From: Tepidisphaeraceae bacterium
GTDB lineage: Bacteria > Planctomycetota > Phycisphaerae > Tepidisphaerales > Tepidisphaeraceae
Direction: 5' to 3'
DNA length: 5,634 bases
Assembly: GCA_025450555.1 (NCBI GenBank)
Contig: JANWHF010000084.1
Location: forward strand, 1-5,634
The position numbers and the translations under genes are program-made. Positions 5,362-5,634 of this stretch are shown piece after piece (the first letter of the stretch is position 1; each line of letters starts with the position of its first letter). The notes beneath the pieces are model-generated. The model ran no database searches, was not told where the DNA came from, and saw only the letters and a list, made by a program, of their open reading frames with translations.

Positions 5362-5634
5362 CTACGCGGCCGCCTGCCGATGCAGGATCTTCATCGCTTC
5401 CTCGACATCATCGAAATGATGCTTTTCCGTTCCCACGATCTGGTAATTCTCGTGGCCTTTGCCCGCAAGCAAAATGACGTCGCCCGGCTCGGCATCGCTG
5501 AGAATCCGCTCGATGGCCCGATGCCGGTCGATTTCCACTGTCACCGATTTCCCGCTGTTTCCCGAAAGACCTTCAAGGATTTCATCGATGATCGCCTGAG
5601 GCTTTTCTGTGCGCGGGTTGTCGCTGGTGATATA
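5362..5634 (-). CDS. murE: UDP-MurNAc-dipeptide--2,6-diaminopimelate ligase, C-terminal part
   Basis: Only the last 90 residues are in the window; the frame runs off the right edge with no start needed. It begins with YITSDNPRTEKP, which contains the DNPR motif of the MurE C-terminal domain. In characterised MurE enzymes this motif goes with meso-diaminopimelate as the added third residue, while L-Lys-adding enzymes have a different sequence there. Further on are PGDVILLAGKGHENYQI, matching the conserved GKGHE...Q segment, and HHFDD, followed by a normal-length C-terminus ending in TAG. The product is a cytoplasmic ATP-dependent ligase acting just before MurF. It lies upstream of murF on the same strand, separated by a 215-base spacer. 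Confidence 0.95.
   Translation of the reverse strand, partial: YITSDNPRTEKPQAIIDEILEGLSGNSGKSVTVEIDRHRAIERILSDAEPGDVILLAGKGHENYQIVGTEKHHFDDVEEAMKILHRQAAA

Overview
The window looks like chromosomal DNA from a moderately GC-rich Gram-negative-type bacterium, most likely a member of the Planctomycetota. That placement is an inference. It rests on the style of two lipoproteins (a single-EF-hand protein with G-[LI]-S helical repeats and a Tyr/Trp-rich protein), a prenyltransferase/squalene-oxidase-type repeat protein, few good Shine-Dalgarno sites, and a short detached piece of the cell-wall gene cluster. No marker gene here fixes the taxon.

Right half (about 2522-5634, minus strand): three peptidoglycan precursor genes are transcribed right to left in the order murE (C-terminal part only, cut by the window edge), murF, mraY. 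MurE adds the third residue of the stem peptide (its DNPR motif predicts meso-diaminopimelate). MurF then adds D-Ala-D-Ala, and MraY transfers the finished phospho-MurNAc-pentapeptide to undecaprenyl phosphate at the inner membrane. The usual next genes (murD, ftsW, murG) do not follow. mraY instead ends tail-to-tail against an unrelated plus-strand gene. A 215-base spacer separates murE from murF. It has an AT-rich core, and its reading frame in phase with murE stays open up to an ATGA overlap with the murF start.

Left half (1-2415): the 3' end of a prenyltransferase-like repeat protein gene (+) converges, with only 6 bases between stop codons, on a gene for an aromatic-rich lipoprotein (-). 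Upstream of that lie a large, clearly non-random inverted repeat (1044-1119) and a gene for a small lipoprotein with a canonical EF-hand loop (-). A divergent intergenic region then leads to an unrecognised basic, proline-containing protein (+).

No tRNA, rRNA, CRISPR array, transposase or prophage gene was seen. I do not see a complete new multi-gene system. The best leads are the 1044-1119 hairpin element, the Asn in MurF where related ligases carry the carbamylated lysine, and the murE-murF spacer frame.
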